Positions 23,831-36,110 of a stretch of DNA of 64,000 nt are shown piece after piece. Source of the DNA: Axinella damicornis (Eukaryota; Porifera; Demospongiae; Axinellida; Axinellidae). Numbering within the stretch: position 1 is the stretch's first letter; each line of letters begins with the position of its first letter. Made by a program: the position numbers and the translations under genes. The notes beneath the pieces were generated by a model, which made no database searches, was not told where the DNA came from, and was given only the letters and a program-made list of their open reading frames with translations. The stretch spans positions 18,349,086 through 18,413,085 of the forward strand of contig OZ007507.1 of assembly GCA_963931865.1 (NCBI GenBank). The letters run 5' to 3'.

Positions 23831-25084
23831 TGCGGAGCGAAGGTAGATATAGCTAGCAAGCTCTAACGATCATGGTGAATGCCGATACGGATTTCTTGTA
23901 GCTAGCTAGCTTAGCTACTAGCTAGTAGCTAGCTAGCTAGCTGTTGCTGGGACGTGACTAAAACACGGAACGGACCGGAAAACGGATTGAGTTTTTCATG
24001 CCCTGGCGCCTTAGACACCGTAGCTATAGATTTGATCGTGCAGTGAACCAGTAGCGCAGGTCCGCAGTCGACTGGCCACGCAGTGGTATCACTCTGAACA
24101 TCGCCGAGCCGCCCGAGCGCCAGACTTGACTGCCCTTCTGTACGTGAGCGCTAACGTTGCTGCATTGTTCCTGTACTGGAGTATGCACTGGAGTTGCAGG
24201 TTGGCGTAGCTAATAGCTAGTACTGAGCTGAGCTCAGGTGTACCAGTATAGTCTAGAGGGGTAGCCCCTCGTATTTTCCCCAGCACGGATCGACTCACGT
24301 GACCGCACTGAAGCGATCGTGCGCTGGAGAAAGCGAAGGGCTAGCTTGTTAGACTAGGTGTACCAGGTTGTGAGCCCTAGTCTCCATTGTCCGGCTGCGA
24401 GGCGCTGGTCGCTGGTTCATCCACGGCTGCGTGGACCTGTGGCCGCGACTAGTTAGCTATCGTCCGCTGGACTGCGGACCGGCGGTAGCTAGCTATAAGC
24501 TAAACTGTAACGGTTTTACTGTGTGATCGAGCAGACGCCGTGTCTAGCGCATGTTTCTGGTCCGTTTTCGGTCTGTTTTCCAGTCCGTTCTGTGCAGCTA
24601 TGGCACGACTGTGACATCATCACTTGATCCCCGTATCCATGCAGTTATAGCATGGCAACGCGGGCTTCATGCCAGATACACATGTAGCTACTGACGCTGT
24701 TGACGAAAAGCCCTGCATGTCTGTGGCGTCCATTTTTAATCATTGCCACCAACTTAGTCTGCATTAACACACAATAATGTAATGTCCAAACTACGGAAAA
24801 CGTTTTCATTTGACTAGAACTCCTGTTACAGAAATTTACAAGTTTATTTTTATTTTTTATAAACAAGACTTAGCTAGCGGCTAGTAATAACGGTAAAGAT
24901 ACAATTCAAAGGAACAATATAATACATTATAAAACCAACAAGCACACCTGGTCACTAAGTTTACAACAGTCAAATAAATTAATAAATACAAACAAAAAAT
25001 AGCTAATTATGTTGTCAACCATAAAATGTATTATCATTTAGCTGGTATACAAACCTTAAAAGAAACTCACAAATGTCAATGCAG
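23831..25084. other. Gene-free stretch with GCTAGC-rich tracts
   Basis: TAGCTAGC-type runs lie at about 23898-23942. The stretch to 24620 is noticeably more G+C-rich than its surroundings, then becomes AT-rich towards the HSPA12-like gene. Minus-strand AATAAA-like sites near 24843-24860 lie about 230 bp past that gene's stop and may be its polyadenylation signal. No gene was seen. Confidence 0.4.
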
Positions 25085-28000
25085 TCAAAGACAGTCGAGA
25101 ACCACTTTCACTTCTTTGCCCGTTTCCTCATGGCGAGCTTTGAGCTGTATTTCGGTTTGACTTAGGTCAACGGTAAGAACGACACTTTTGTCCTCATACT
25201 TTCCAGGAATGTCTTGCAAATCAAAAACCACAGTTCCAACTTCTGTTAGCTCCTTTACAAGCTCTCCATCCTTATCTCTTGTATACCAAACGTTGCGTTT
25301 GTTTGATGAAAAGATAGTGAACGTCACACTGGTGTTAGTACTCGCATATGGCAGGACGGAATGCTGAAACACTTCATCAGCACAGATGGTATCACCGATT
25401 TCCGTTAAAGGCTGAAACAGATTTTTACAATAATCTATTCCTTTTTCATCTTCTATCTTGTAAGCAGGATCGTGGATGTCAGCATTAAATTTGGTGCTAA
25501 TACCGTACCCACACGTAAACTCAGCCTTACGGGACCAGATGATCTTAGGATTACGCCGAAATTTGATAGCTCCACAAGCAACTGCCAACTTGTGGTCAAC
25601 TGGTACAAAAACCTCAAGTTGCTGACCATATCGTTCTCGCATGCTATCTTGCACAGCTTTCTGGATGAACTTGCACCCTCCGAACCCTCCGACAAGATAT
25701 ATGGCCTCCAGCTTTCCTACCTCCTGTTTGACCCTTTCAAGTGCGAGGAATGCATATTCACTGATCTTGTCAACTGCTGGTCTGAAGAACTCCTTCATCT
25801 TCTGTGGCTCAATGGTGAGTTCATATTCATCCAGCTCAACAACGCCGCGGTACTTCGCATTGATTGCTCTGTCCAAGTTGTCTTGCTTGTAGAATTTCCC
25901 AAACGTTTTGGGGAGGTTTATCACTGCTGCATTTCTCTTTTCTTCATTGTCTTCGTCACCGAAAATCATCTTCTGCCGCTCGAAACGTTCATAGATCAGC
26001 TCGTTGAGGTCAGCCTTGTGCTGCTGCTGCAATTGTGCATCGGAGACGTGTAGATACCGCCTGAATTTTGGGTCATCCACTATGTCCTCCAAAAACTCGC
26101 TAAACTGTTCATTGACTCGTGTTCCTCCCCAGTCATTGCCGCCGGCCTTATCTATCACGCAGATGTGACCGTCTTTGTCAATACGATATGAGGTGATGTC
26201 GACAGTACCTCCTCCAATATCTAGTACTGTAAAGTGTCGGGGATTGATGTGAAGTTCACTACTATTCTGGCAATACAGCCCAGCTACTTCAGGCTCCAAG
26301 GCAAGAGATAATCTATCTGGGGCATTCTCAACCGGTCTCTCCAACTTTTTGGACGTGCTGCAAGGGTTAAGGTTGCAGCTCGGAGAGGAAGAGCACAAGC
26401 CAGCCTGGAGGGATAAAGTACTTATTCTTATTGATTACCCGCTTCACATGGAGCGTCTTTATTCACTGGACCAGTGGACTGAACTGGACTGCATATACTG
26501 GACTCACCCCAGGCCCATAGCCAGGATTTCTAGGATGGGGGTTCGGCCGGGCAGTGCCAAAGGCAGTGAATAGAGGCGCGCAGCGCCGATCCAATCCGCG
26601 GGAAGCACAGGAAAAATTTTCACAGTCATTTTTCAGTTACCCAGATGGGCTCTCGCTTTGCACTGCACTGCCACTGCTTCTGGTTTGCTTGTAATCCGTG
26701 ACCGTCTCACTCATGACGTGGAAAGGATGTGGGATATGTATATAGGTAAACGAGAATCACGTGCTACATTTCGTGAGTTCGTCTAGTTGTTCCGGTTTTC
26801 CCAGACTGATTGCAGTCTGGGAATGATTTAACATTGCTGCGCCTTCTTTACTAGGCTCCAGCGTCGTGGTACCAGTAGCAGCAGGGACTTGTAGTACAGC
26901 GAAGGTTAGTTTTAACTTTAGCGAGCTAGCCACCTTATGCGTGGAAAAGAATCAAGGATAGAAAAATTTTAGGGAGTTCGATCAAATCCCTGGAACTCCC
27001 CTTGGCTATGGGCCTGCACCCATTAAAATGTTTGTGTAGGACAGAAGTTATTCATTCACTAAAGTTGCTTGCATAGCCTGTATTCATGTCTTTCCTCAAG
27101 GTCAAGGGTCACATGCAATTTAATAAGCTTCCAAAAATGAGCTTCAGTCATCATCATGGATGCTAGAGGAAAATTCATCAGCAAAACGGCTGGAGTTTGG
27201 TTTCTGCAGTTAATAATGCTCTTCTAAATAGGGTTCCACCAATACTGGTATCGGTATTGGTCCAGATATGGCCATTTGTGAGGATTCAGGTATCGGCTAT
27301 TGGAATTCTGTGTTACTGATGATTTAACATGAGTATGACTTGCTAGAGCAATCAACGACAGCCAGGCAAGTTAAGAGAGAGTTAATTTTGGGGGCACTTC
27401 TGTGTGCTAATGAGGCTTGTTGCAAAATTTGCGAAAAAAGCATTTCAAAGGTATATTGGCACACGGTGGTATCGCCATATTGGTATCGGTATCGGCCAAT
27501 TCCACACCTACCAATAATTATCGGAATCAGAAGTATCGGTAAAATTTGGTATCGGTAAAATTTGGAACACGAATTCTAATCTTTTCATAGAAATAATTTA
27601 TGTACATGCCCTTTGACTTCTACGGACTCAAGGAAAAGGCACAAAAGCAGGCCACGCAAGCAACTTTAGCGAATGTTTAACTTCTGTCCTACACATACCG
27701 GTCCACTGAATAAAGACGCCCTTCACATGTGTGCCAAAAATCTTTAAGTTCTCCAATTGCAGGATAGGGTCGGTTATCTGTGGATTTTTTGTGTGTTCCA
27801 ATGTTAATTGCAACTCATGCATGATCAGAGGCATATGTACAAGGAAAGTCATTGACGCTTCTACCACAGTGCACAGGCGATCCTTTGATGTACCGCGGAG
27901 GATAAATCGGTTATCCTCCGCTATGACGTCATAGCGGAGGATAACCGATTTATCCTCCGCGGTACATCAAAGGATCGCCACGCTGTGCTGAGAATCAGAG

Positions 28001-30224
28001 AGTTGTAGCTGTCTAGCAGCCAGATCCAGCTACTAACTTGACTTGGAGGTTAGGTCTGTGGTAGAAGCCGGATCTACTACGTCAACTCGGAAAAGTTTAG
28101 CCTCGGCTTCGCCTCGGCCAAACTTTCCCGTGGAGGATAAATCGCATAACCTCTGCGTCGACGTAGTAGATCCTATACTTAGTATATAGTACCACAGCGA
28201 GTGCAGAAATATTGCACAGGGACAGGGTCGAGAGGCTAATATAGCACAAGGCAAAGCCAAGTGCTATATTTGCCTTGAGACCACGCCCGCGTGCAATGTT
28301 TTCTGTAGTGTCGAGCATTAGCAGTACTTTTTTGCAACTTCTACAGAACGCTATTTCCGATGCTATATTTCCAGTGGAAAATATAGCACACCGTCTCTGT
28401 GCATTTATGGAAAACAAAACACACTTCAGCCCTTTCATCTTCTATGGCTTTAAGTTCACTGCTACATAGGATCAGCAAGAATTCAACAGTGAATTTGCAT
28501 GATTGTGCCCATATTCCGGCAATTGGATGGACCATAGAAGGTTCAAGAACAGTTGTTACACTATACTGGTAGCTAGAATTCCTGGGCTCAGTGAAAGATT
28601 GTGACTACGCCATCACGGTTGTATTTCAGAATCTTACTAAGACTAAGTAGCTACTTAGTAGCTACCTTGTAAGCAGCCTCTCTCATCATCTGCTTTCCAC
28701 GAACATCCCAGATTGCTGGAACAGTCACCACCCAGTCAAACTGGACCTTGCTCATGTCAATGCCACCATTACGAAGGCGTTCATAAAGCGTGTCCCTGAG
28801 GTACTTGAGGATTAATGCCACCACATCCACCAGGTAGTACTCCTCGTCACTGTTGATAGGACTGACAGGTGTGGTCCTGTTCACATCCTGTTGAGTTGGG
28901 TTACATAATTATGTTAGACACAGCTAGATGAGACACAATCTATAGAAGTGCATATACATGTAGGGAGGGCTTTGAAGATACTTATTGCTTGCCTATTTAT
29001 TCTCCACCAGTGTAACACAGCTGCCATCCATCATAGCTACATAAATTTCCTAAAGTATAGCGCTTGTATATTCAGCTTTAATATTCGCATTGGCATAGTA
29101 GCTATATAGTTCATAGTGCATAATTAATAAGCTTCAACAAAGGTGGCTATTGCTGAATCCTTGTGGGTTCTGTAACAGCTTTGAGCATCCACGGTTGCTT
29201 ATGGAGGTCATACACATTAGTTGAGAAAGCACCTTCGTCGACATGGATATTGTCTGGCAGGAAATACATACTTCAGGTAGCTAGCTAGCTAGCTATAAGG
29301 AGCAGGAGGAAGAAAGTGCAGAGCATTCAACGTCAGAGTGATGATCCATCTGTAGATGACGAGGAGTATGACTTGGATTACATCCGTTCGTGCAAGCCAC
29401 TGTGCTTCTTTAGGAGAGACAAGAATGGGGATCCTGCCATTGTGGGAAAAATGTAAATTCCCAACTTAGCTATACCGAACACGTGCTAGGCTTAAACAGA
29501 TTGATTCTAATTTATAGAGCCATTATTTTGAGTACACTCACGTCCTGCGTGAACGGCGTAAATGCCATTATTGTGAGATGAACTCTTTGAGACAGTGGCA
29601 ACACTCATTTTGCAAATGTACAGGAGGTCTTCATCGGACAGGTCCGCGCAAAGTGAACGTTAAGAATAGCGATTCAAACGGTCAGGCAAGCTATTACAAA
29701 TGCATGTTTAGTAAAACAGCCCAAGTTATCAACACAGTTGAGCGACCGCGATAATATACACGTACCGTTATACTGGCTAAGTCAACTGACTGAAACTGCC
29801 TTCTCTCCGCCAAGATCCTTGAAACGATTGTACATTTCGACGGCAAGCTTCAATAGCCCATAACTCCCACATGCTTGTAATATAAACTCACCGGTTTGCG
29901 ATAGAGTATCATCTTCATCCTTTCGAAATAGATGTATTTCTCTCGGTTCTGTTTCATTTGGGAGAACATGGTCTTCGCACGGTAACCAAACGCTTCCACC
30001 GTTTTTGTTCTCTTCTCGACAAGAACAGCATTGGGAACTCGTGTGTGCTGTCCATCCATCTGGAGTTTAAGGATTTCTTTGCTGTCCTGTTTCAGAGTGT
30101 ACGCAACAGAGCAGTAGGTCGTCCCGAAGTCGATAGCGGCAACGAAATCAGAAGCCAGTCTGAAGCCGCCGGCAACCCTAGAAACGGGAAGATTCCTACG
30201 CAAACCGTTTGGGTAGAGAGCCAT
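25085..30224 (-). CDS. HSPA12-like HSP70-family ATPase, copy B (3 exons, 624 aa)
   Basis: Exons: 30224-29892 (111 codons), 28887-28666 (74) and 26404-25085 (439 plus TGA), all phase 0. Boundaries are at the same residues as copy A. The start is MALYPNGLRRN. FVAAIDFGTTYCSVAYT, WVVTVPAIWD, VLDIGGGTVDIT and YLVGGFGGCKF are all intact, so ATP binding should be retained. Differences from copy A are mostly conservative in the ATPase lobes and denser in the C-terminal region (for example a shorter VLPYAS segment), as expected if client binding is diverging. The exon 2 donor is GTAGCT, weaker than the GTAAGT of copy A. Intron 2 is 1 kb longer and holds large palindromes (27876-28173). The family role is that of HSPA12-type ATPases; the specific function is unknown. 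Confidence 0.85.
27876..27979. repeat. Perfect 104-bp palindrome in intron 2 of HSPA12-like copy B
   Basis: The arms GGCGATCCTTTGATGTACCG ... and their exact complement meet at CTATGACGTCATAG, with no loop. The centre TGACGTCA is a CRE/ATF consensus by sequence. The surrounding sequence continues as an imperfect stem (CACAG / CTGTG). Confidence 0.85.
28070..28173. repeat. Second inverted repeat beside the 104-bp palindrome
   Basis: GGATCTACTACGTC and GACGTAGTAGATCC are inverted. Inside, AAAGTTTAGCCTCGGC pairs with GCCTCGGCCAAACTTT. GAGGATAAATCG recurs from the first palindrome, so the two are probably parts of one compound foldback element. Confidence 0.65.
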
Positions 30225-30384
30225 TGTAGCAGCAGTGTTGGTTGCATATTATACTACGCGGTGCGGTGTTGGAGTTCTTTTATGGCCAAATAGAATGAAT
30301 GAATATTGTAACGGTGACCTAATAGTAGGTATAAATATTGCCTTGCTCAAACGGTGACTGCGAATTATGGCGTATAAAAGCAAA
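30225..30384. promoter_or_regulatory. Short bidirectional promoter, copy B
   Basis: 160 bp lie between the two starts. TATAAA at 30330-30335 faces right; GTTCTTTTATGGCC at 30274-30287 gives a left-facing TATA-like box; TAACGGTGACCT lies at about 30309. Order and spacing match copy A, while intervening bases differ. An in-frame upstream ATG at 30367 (MAYKSK before MGQN) is specific to this copy. Confidence 0.6.
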
Positions 30385-32904
30385 ATGGGACAGAATTGGT
30401 TAGTTGCTATGAAGTTTTTGTCATTACAACATTATACACATCTGTTCATTCACAGTAGTATGGCCGAGTGGAGAAGACTACGAGCAGACAAAGAACGAGA
30501 ATGCATGAAACTGGAGGGGGATATAAGAGATTTGACGTCCAAATTGGAGATCAATGAACGGGAGCACAGCGAACTTCGAAACCAACGCGATCTAAAGGAG
30601 AGGGAGCTCCGTCAAAAGAAAGAAGAACTCCGGTGTCCACAACAGTGAGTCGGATGTTGATACGTCGTTTCATGTGATGCCAGTCGTTTATCTGCTCACG
30701 TTTATTGGTCCAGGGTGAATGCGCGCAAGTGTCCAGTACGCATGCACGTTATAAGTGTCGTGTATATATGAAAGAGCATCAATTTTGGCCAGTATAGCAG
30801 CTCCTGCTGCGTAGCCGGATAAATAGCACTCCAACCTTGCAAAATACACCTGTATAGGTGCAAGCATCCATGCAGAATGAGTCTTCAGATTTTACTTGTT
30901 TGCGCCTCTTCTCTCCTTAGGCCTTGTTCAATCCCCCAAACTGCCTATTCACATGAGGAAGTTTATGCCAGAAAAGGAACTGATGAGTAAGTGTTATTAA
31001 CACTCTGGACATGAGCAGTCATGATCAGTCAGTCAGATTTTATTGTTCCCTGCTGAAGTTAGCTGGTCCAAGACTGGACCTAATGAGACTAGCTAATTAT
31101 AAAATCACCAGGAGACCAATTGGGCTTGCAATGTGCTGGGGCATCACTCCTCTATACCAGGAAGGGTTGATGTACTGTTTTTGACAGACATCAACAACGA
31201 TGGAGTGTTGTATATATCTATGCTGCAACATAGAGTCTCGCGGGCCAGACCATAGTTGGTATATTATCTATGGCCAGACGAACATCATGGTCCTGCATAT
31301 CTAAGCATGGATATTCTGTAGCTCACTTATATATATACACACATTTGATGGATGTTGAATCAGTCAACATTCATCCCATTCAGACAACTAAAAGAGTGGA
31401 GGGCATACTTATGTCATGTCAATCTCCAGTGAGAAAGGCTGCTGGGACTGTATCACTAACCAACTGGCAGTATAGCTACAGATGTCCCATCCATTGCAGC
31501 CGAAAAACAGGTGTCTTGTATTTAGTGCACCCATTCTCCTTGTGCTTATGTTAAGTGGTACAGCTTCTTGTAAGTTGTTTTTTAGTCAGGCTCTCATGGC
31601 CATGCACCTGTCCCTTATTTACTTGGGTTGCCTAAACAAAGAATCCTCTATTCTCATGTTAGTGATGGATGTCATAAATTATTACTATATATTATGCAGG
31701 AAACTCGGTGGAGCAAGAAATATGCAAATTATGGGTCACCAAGTTGTTGGAAGCATGGATAAAAGCCATGAAGATGTGAAGATGATGTTTGAAAGGTTCT
31801 TCGGTGGGGATGCTGTGAGGATAAGAAGAGCACTGCGGAAGGAACTTGCATCAATTAAAACAAGAAAGCTGTTGAGTCATATCTTTCAGGTAGATTTTCC
31901 ATGACCAAACAGTTACTGTGTATGCACAACACATTATATGTTATAAGGATGTGCAATGATGGACATGACTGTATATATCACTTCCTGTATAGGTCATATA
32001 CGACTATGTACAGAGAAAGGTGGTGGAATGTCTTGCAAAAAAGGCTGTACAGCTAGCTGAAGCTCAACAGCCTCAGTTCAACAGGTCACCATCATCATGG
32101 GAAAGAGTAAGTTCACTGTAGTTAATGCCAACATGCTCACCATGCATAGGGTGGACTTAGTTACACTTTTGTTGTCGCAGGAAGCAGGACAGTTCGATCC
32201 CCTTTTCGAACACACTGAACTTTTCACTTCCTGCCGTGACGATCAAGTTGCTTTCCGAGCTAATATGATAGAGAAACAGAGGAAATATGGCATCCTGTTG
32301 CACAATTGTGACCTGATGGAGATGACTGATGCCAGAGTAGAAGAAGAGACTATGGAGATGAAGGAAAAATTCAATGGCAGAAAAATTTCAACAAGAAAAA
32401 GGGTAACAATCAGACTTCTCATAAGTTACTGCGTGCATTATATTCACCATGATACTTATTTCTTCAGTTCCGTAAGGTTGAAGACTTCAATCACACCATA
32501 TCAATAGATCAGGGACTTCTTGATACGTACATCACAGGTAGTATCCGCCTGGCATTGCTGATGGTCACTCGAATCCCTCCCATGCTCGCTGTTGAACCCA
32601 CGACATTCGATCCACGTTGTACCGTACAGGACGCTTCATGGAATGATGATGTTGAAACACAACAGATCACCTCGATGCAACTAATCGTTTACTTCAGCTA
32701 TGAAGGTGAGGTGGCAGTCCAAGGGATTGTAACCAACTCCCTTGGTTCGATGGGGCAGGACTGTACTGATGATGGTCACAAGGCCACAGGTGAGATTGTC
32801 TAATATGACATCAGACAGCATACAGTGTGTAATGCGCTATATCTTATTTTGTAGCTGTTGTAAAGAAAAACCCTTCATTTCATCAAAGTGAACCCCGAAG
32901 TTGA
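30385..32904 (+). CDS. Coiled-coil protein with possible MIEAP-like C-terminal domain, copy B (7 exons, 366 aa)
   Basis: Exons: 30385-30398, 30456-30644, 31700-31889, 31993-32106, 32181-32402, 32468-32789 and 32855-32904 (TGA), 367 codons in all. Splice sites and phases match copy A. The protein begins MGQNCSMAEW, again M-G-Q-x-C and a candidate myristoylation site. If the ATG at 30367 is used instead, the glycine is internal and the signal is lost. The coiled coil (SKLEINEREHSELR) is more regular than in copy A. KLGGARNMQIMGHQVVG, VIYDYVQRKVVE, ELFTSCRDDQVAFRANMIEK and LALLMVTRIPPMLAVEP are nearly identical to copy A. The 3' end lacks the 24-codon repeat exons; exon 6 instead runs on through LGSMGQDCTDDGHKAT. 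The MIEAP (PF16026) assignment is tentative. Confidence 0.7.
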
Positions 32905-33971
32905 CAAGTAAGATTTATTGCAATGCATAACAGCCAAACCAATGGCATACGTTTGCACTCACATATAAAGTTCCCCCCATGGACTGAGAGAAACAGTGTA
33001 TTGTATGACCCAACTGATGCTTCAATATTGCCCATTTGTGTGCTTGAGGTCTGGACTGGGGGTATAATACTTAGACCTGATCAAGAGGCCTACCTACCGC
33101 CCTACACTAGCTTCACCATATGCTCCTATCTCATCACAGAGAATATTAGCGGTTGGTCTATGACAACCGGACTAATAGTAGTGTATGTTCGAACACATGC
33201 CTCTGGAAGAATGCAACACTGAGAGAATAGTCAAATTCTTAATTTTTGTCTTGCACGGTTTGTGAATCTGACTACGTGCATGGTTGCAAGGTGGATCATA
33301 ATTATCTAGTGTTAGTGATATATAGCAGATGATAGCATGCACAGCCGGGGTAAAGCAATGCCTTAACAGCATGTCTGTCCGTCCGTCTGTCTATTGGCAA
33401 AACCAAAGTTGAAATGGTTTAGCTAAGGTGTTGGTTCACAGTTCACACTCAACGCAATGGTATACGTTGGTTGCTAACATACTGCACTTCGTGACTATTG
33501 GCATTATGGAAGCCAGTGAGCATACATTAATTTTGCTACATTGTGAAGTACCAAGTAGCTCCTTTGATGCAAGAAGGCAAGACTCATAATAATATTATTA
33601 TACAGATGCTGCTTATATGTACGCATGCACAAGGACTTCACCTTAAGGTCAATTAATATCACTTTTCCCATATTAATCATTTTGCCTACATGCAGGTAGG
33701 ACTGTCGCTATTTGTGTAGCATCCAGAGGCCAGGCACATGCAAAACTGTTATTTAGTGTAGCAATTATGATACTTATGACTATAGTACTGATGTATTTTT
33801 ATAATTATACCTTTAACCTAATTATTATAACTCACTTTATTTTATGATGTTAATCATCTTCACATACAATGGACCTGGACGAGGACTGGAATTATTACAC
33901 TCTGACGTACACATTTACTCCAAAAACCGCTCTACAGATATGGCATTCCAATTGTAGTACACATCTTAAGG
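32905..33971. other. 3' flank of module B, non-coding
   Basis: The counterpart of 7944-9000. The open frame 32923-33222 spans the flank and is not conserved as protein in module A, so it is not called a gene. Confidence 0.5.
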
Positions 33972-34492
33972 TACCGTATATCTGGAAATTTTCGTGTAGT
34001 AAAATTTTCGTGTTTTAAATTTTCGTGTCATAATATTTTCGTGGATCGGGTTACCCACGAAATTTTTTTTACGGCAACTTCTCTGACACGTCGGAGAAAA
34101 GTAGTACGAAGGGCTTGCTGCGAGGCTACTGCGTTTATCTGGAACCTTGGGAAGCAGCTGTTGGCCAAGAACTCGTGAATGAAAACCTAGGAACGCCACA
34201 GACAGGTACCCGCGTACGATATGCAGTAAAGAACGAAACGATTATCGGACACTTACCGCCGCGAGAAAGGTGTCGCGTGTTTGCTCGCTTTTCCCAAGGA
34301 GACTCAGACCGTCCCTCGGTTGCAGGTAGCTGTCTAACGAGGGCCATCTCGCGAAGTAGCTAACTAGCTAGCATCGCGAAAAGATTGACTTGACTGTTCA
34401 CGCGTGTAAAAATAATTTCGTGTCAAAAAATTTTCGTGGTTTATGGCAACCACGAAAATATTTTTACAACGAAAATTTCCAGATATACGGTA
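33972..34492 (+). mobile_element. 521-bp TIR element with HIRAN-like fragment, copy 1
   Basis: The ends TACCGTATATCTGGAAATTT and AAATTTCCAGATATACGGTA are inverted, with TA at each side. Sub-terminal TTTTCGTG/CACGAAAA motifs are repeated several times. The plus strand (34115-34363) reads YLEPWEAAVGQELVNENLG then YAVKNETIIGHLPPRE, a HIRAN-like pattern recalled from family knowledge. No transposase is present. It lies within the 3' flank of module B, and module A lacks it, so it inserted after the segmental duplication. It is nearly identical to 37836-38356. Confidence 0.75.
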
Positions 34493-35935
34493 TAACACTA
34501 TAGCTACACTGTGCATGACTGACTGATTCAAACTGAATGAACTTGACTCTATCCTGGAGATTGTCACATGATTTAGCTACTGCAAAACCGAGTACAGAAC
34601 ACAAGTTTGTAGTAGATGGAGTGTGGTGCCTCTACGACACTCAGCAATGTCAGTTGATTAGGAAGGTGTTTTGTATCCTCCGATGGGTATTACATGGCAC
34701 AATGGGTGACTCCAAGAACATGCACATTTGCATGGTTAGCAAACTAAGGGAGATAGGTCAAGGTAATGAATTTTCAATTGTGTCTGAATCAAAAAGATCA
34801 TACACAAAGACATATCCTCTGCCAAAGGAAAGCAACAACACAACAAATTAAAAAGGCATCAACACATTCAGAATACTGGGGTCAAACGCAAGTTGCTATG
34901 CAACCCAACCTCAGAAGAAGTGTCCTACTGCCAAAGTGCAGGGAAGTTTACAGTTGGCTGTGGTGCGGCACCAGAGTTCTTGCAACATCACCAAATGCTA
35001 TACTGGAACAACCCTACAGTAGGGATATGTGATTAACTTCCAAATTGCTGGGAATATCGGCTAAGATCAGCATACTAAGTAGGCTTGTACATAGCCACAG
35101 TTAATGCACTTTGCTTACTGGTTAGAATGTTATTAGTAAGTTGTTATTCATATACTGAAATTCAACGATAGTAATCATTAATCAACCAATTGTTGAAAGT
35201 ACAAAACCAAAACTTACGATTACGGTATAGGCAAATCTATGTCAATGCAGTGTGAAAATGTTTATTTACCCTGTTTGCTTTCAAGGAATAAAAGTCTTTT
35301 GAAGTCATGAAGTACTTTTGATAGTAATGGATGGACCAACTACAGCATTACTGTTGGAAGGTTATAGTTACCTGAAGAGATTGGGTATTGGTTGAGATGG
35401 GGATTGGAATACTGAGTATACCAGTGAGCACATCCATGTTTGGCAGACTCACATAATTATATATAGTTAATATATTACTATAACACTTTGCTTGCTGCTG
35501 TATTAATACAGGAGCTTCCTACCTTAACCTGTCAACAGGAGCTTAACCTGTTAATCATAGCAATAAGTGGTTAGGTTTTTCGATAACCAGTTAATTGGCC
35601 ACATCCTAAATCAATATTCAGCACTAGTACATGTAATAATATTATTTTAATATAGTGGCCATTTAGCTTTCCCTACAACCATACATAATGACAGCAGCTC
35701 TTGGTAACTAAATGGGTGTGGCAGGTTACTTAACTGGTAAACTGCCTTGGTTAGCTAATAGATGGGTTCAAAGCTCTACATAGACTATATATATATGTGG
35801 ATATTGATCTACAGCCACTATACATTAACCATGTACAGTGACTAAACTATAGTCTGACTGATAGGGTCCAGGTAAAATTAGAAAACAGTCTGAAGTAACA
35901 CTCTTAGCAAGCTAGTATTTGCACTTTGCTTATAT
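34493..35935. other. Gene-free stretch; end of module B homology
   Basis: The sequence to about 35040 still matches 9240-9740 in order (GCAAACTAAGGGAGAT near 34739; TGTGGTGCGGCACCAGA near 34961). After that only AT-rich DNA is seen. Open frames at 34537 and 34766 have no recognisable features. Confidence 0.45.
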
Positions 35936-36110
35936 TGGTCTGAGGGCGAGGCAGCACAGTTGGGGGTGAGACAGCATATTATCAACACCTGTGCAGTCTC
36001 GCCCCCTTTCAGAAATGTGCAGTCATGAATTATACAATCACACTGGGATATTCAGAGCATTAGTAAATTATGACCAAACTTCCTGTATGACGGAAATTCC
36101 TGGAGATGTA
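35936..36110 (+). repeat. Dispersed stem-forming repeat with a shortened loop
   Basis: GGGGGTGAGAC at about 35962 pairs with GTCTCGCCCCC at 35996-36006 across only about 23 nt, against about 39 nt at 10290. Confidence 0.7.

Noticed and set aside
25472..26053. 193-residue plus frame over the HSPA12-like exon
   Set aside because: Antisense to the conserved ATPase exon. The equivalent in copy A is interrupted, so it is not conserved as a protein.
30367..30648. Unspliced copy B frame from 30367 through 30648
   Set aside because: It includes the conserved intron 30399-30455, which contains a stop in copy A. The spliced model fits all copies. The ATG at 30367 as an alternative start remains possible.
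34115..34363. 82-residue frame as a host gene
   Set aside because: It lies wholly inside a TIR element present twice, and is treated as transposon cargo.
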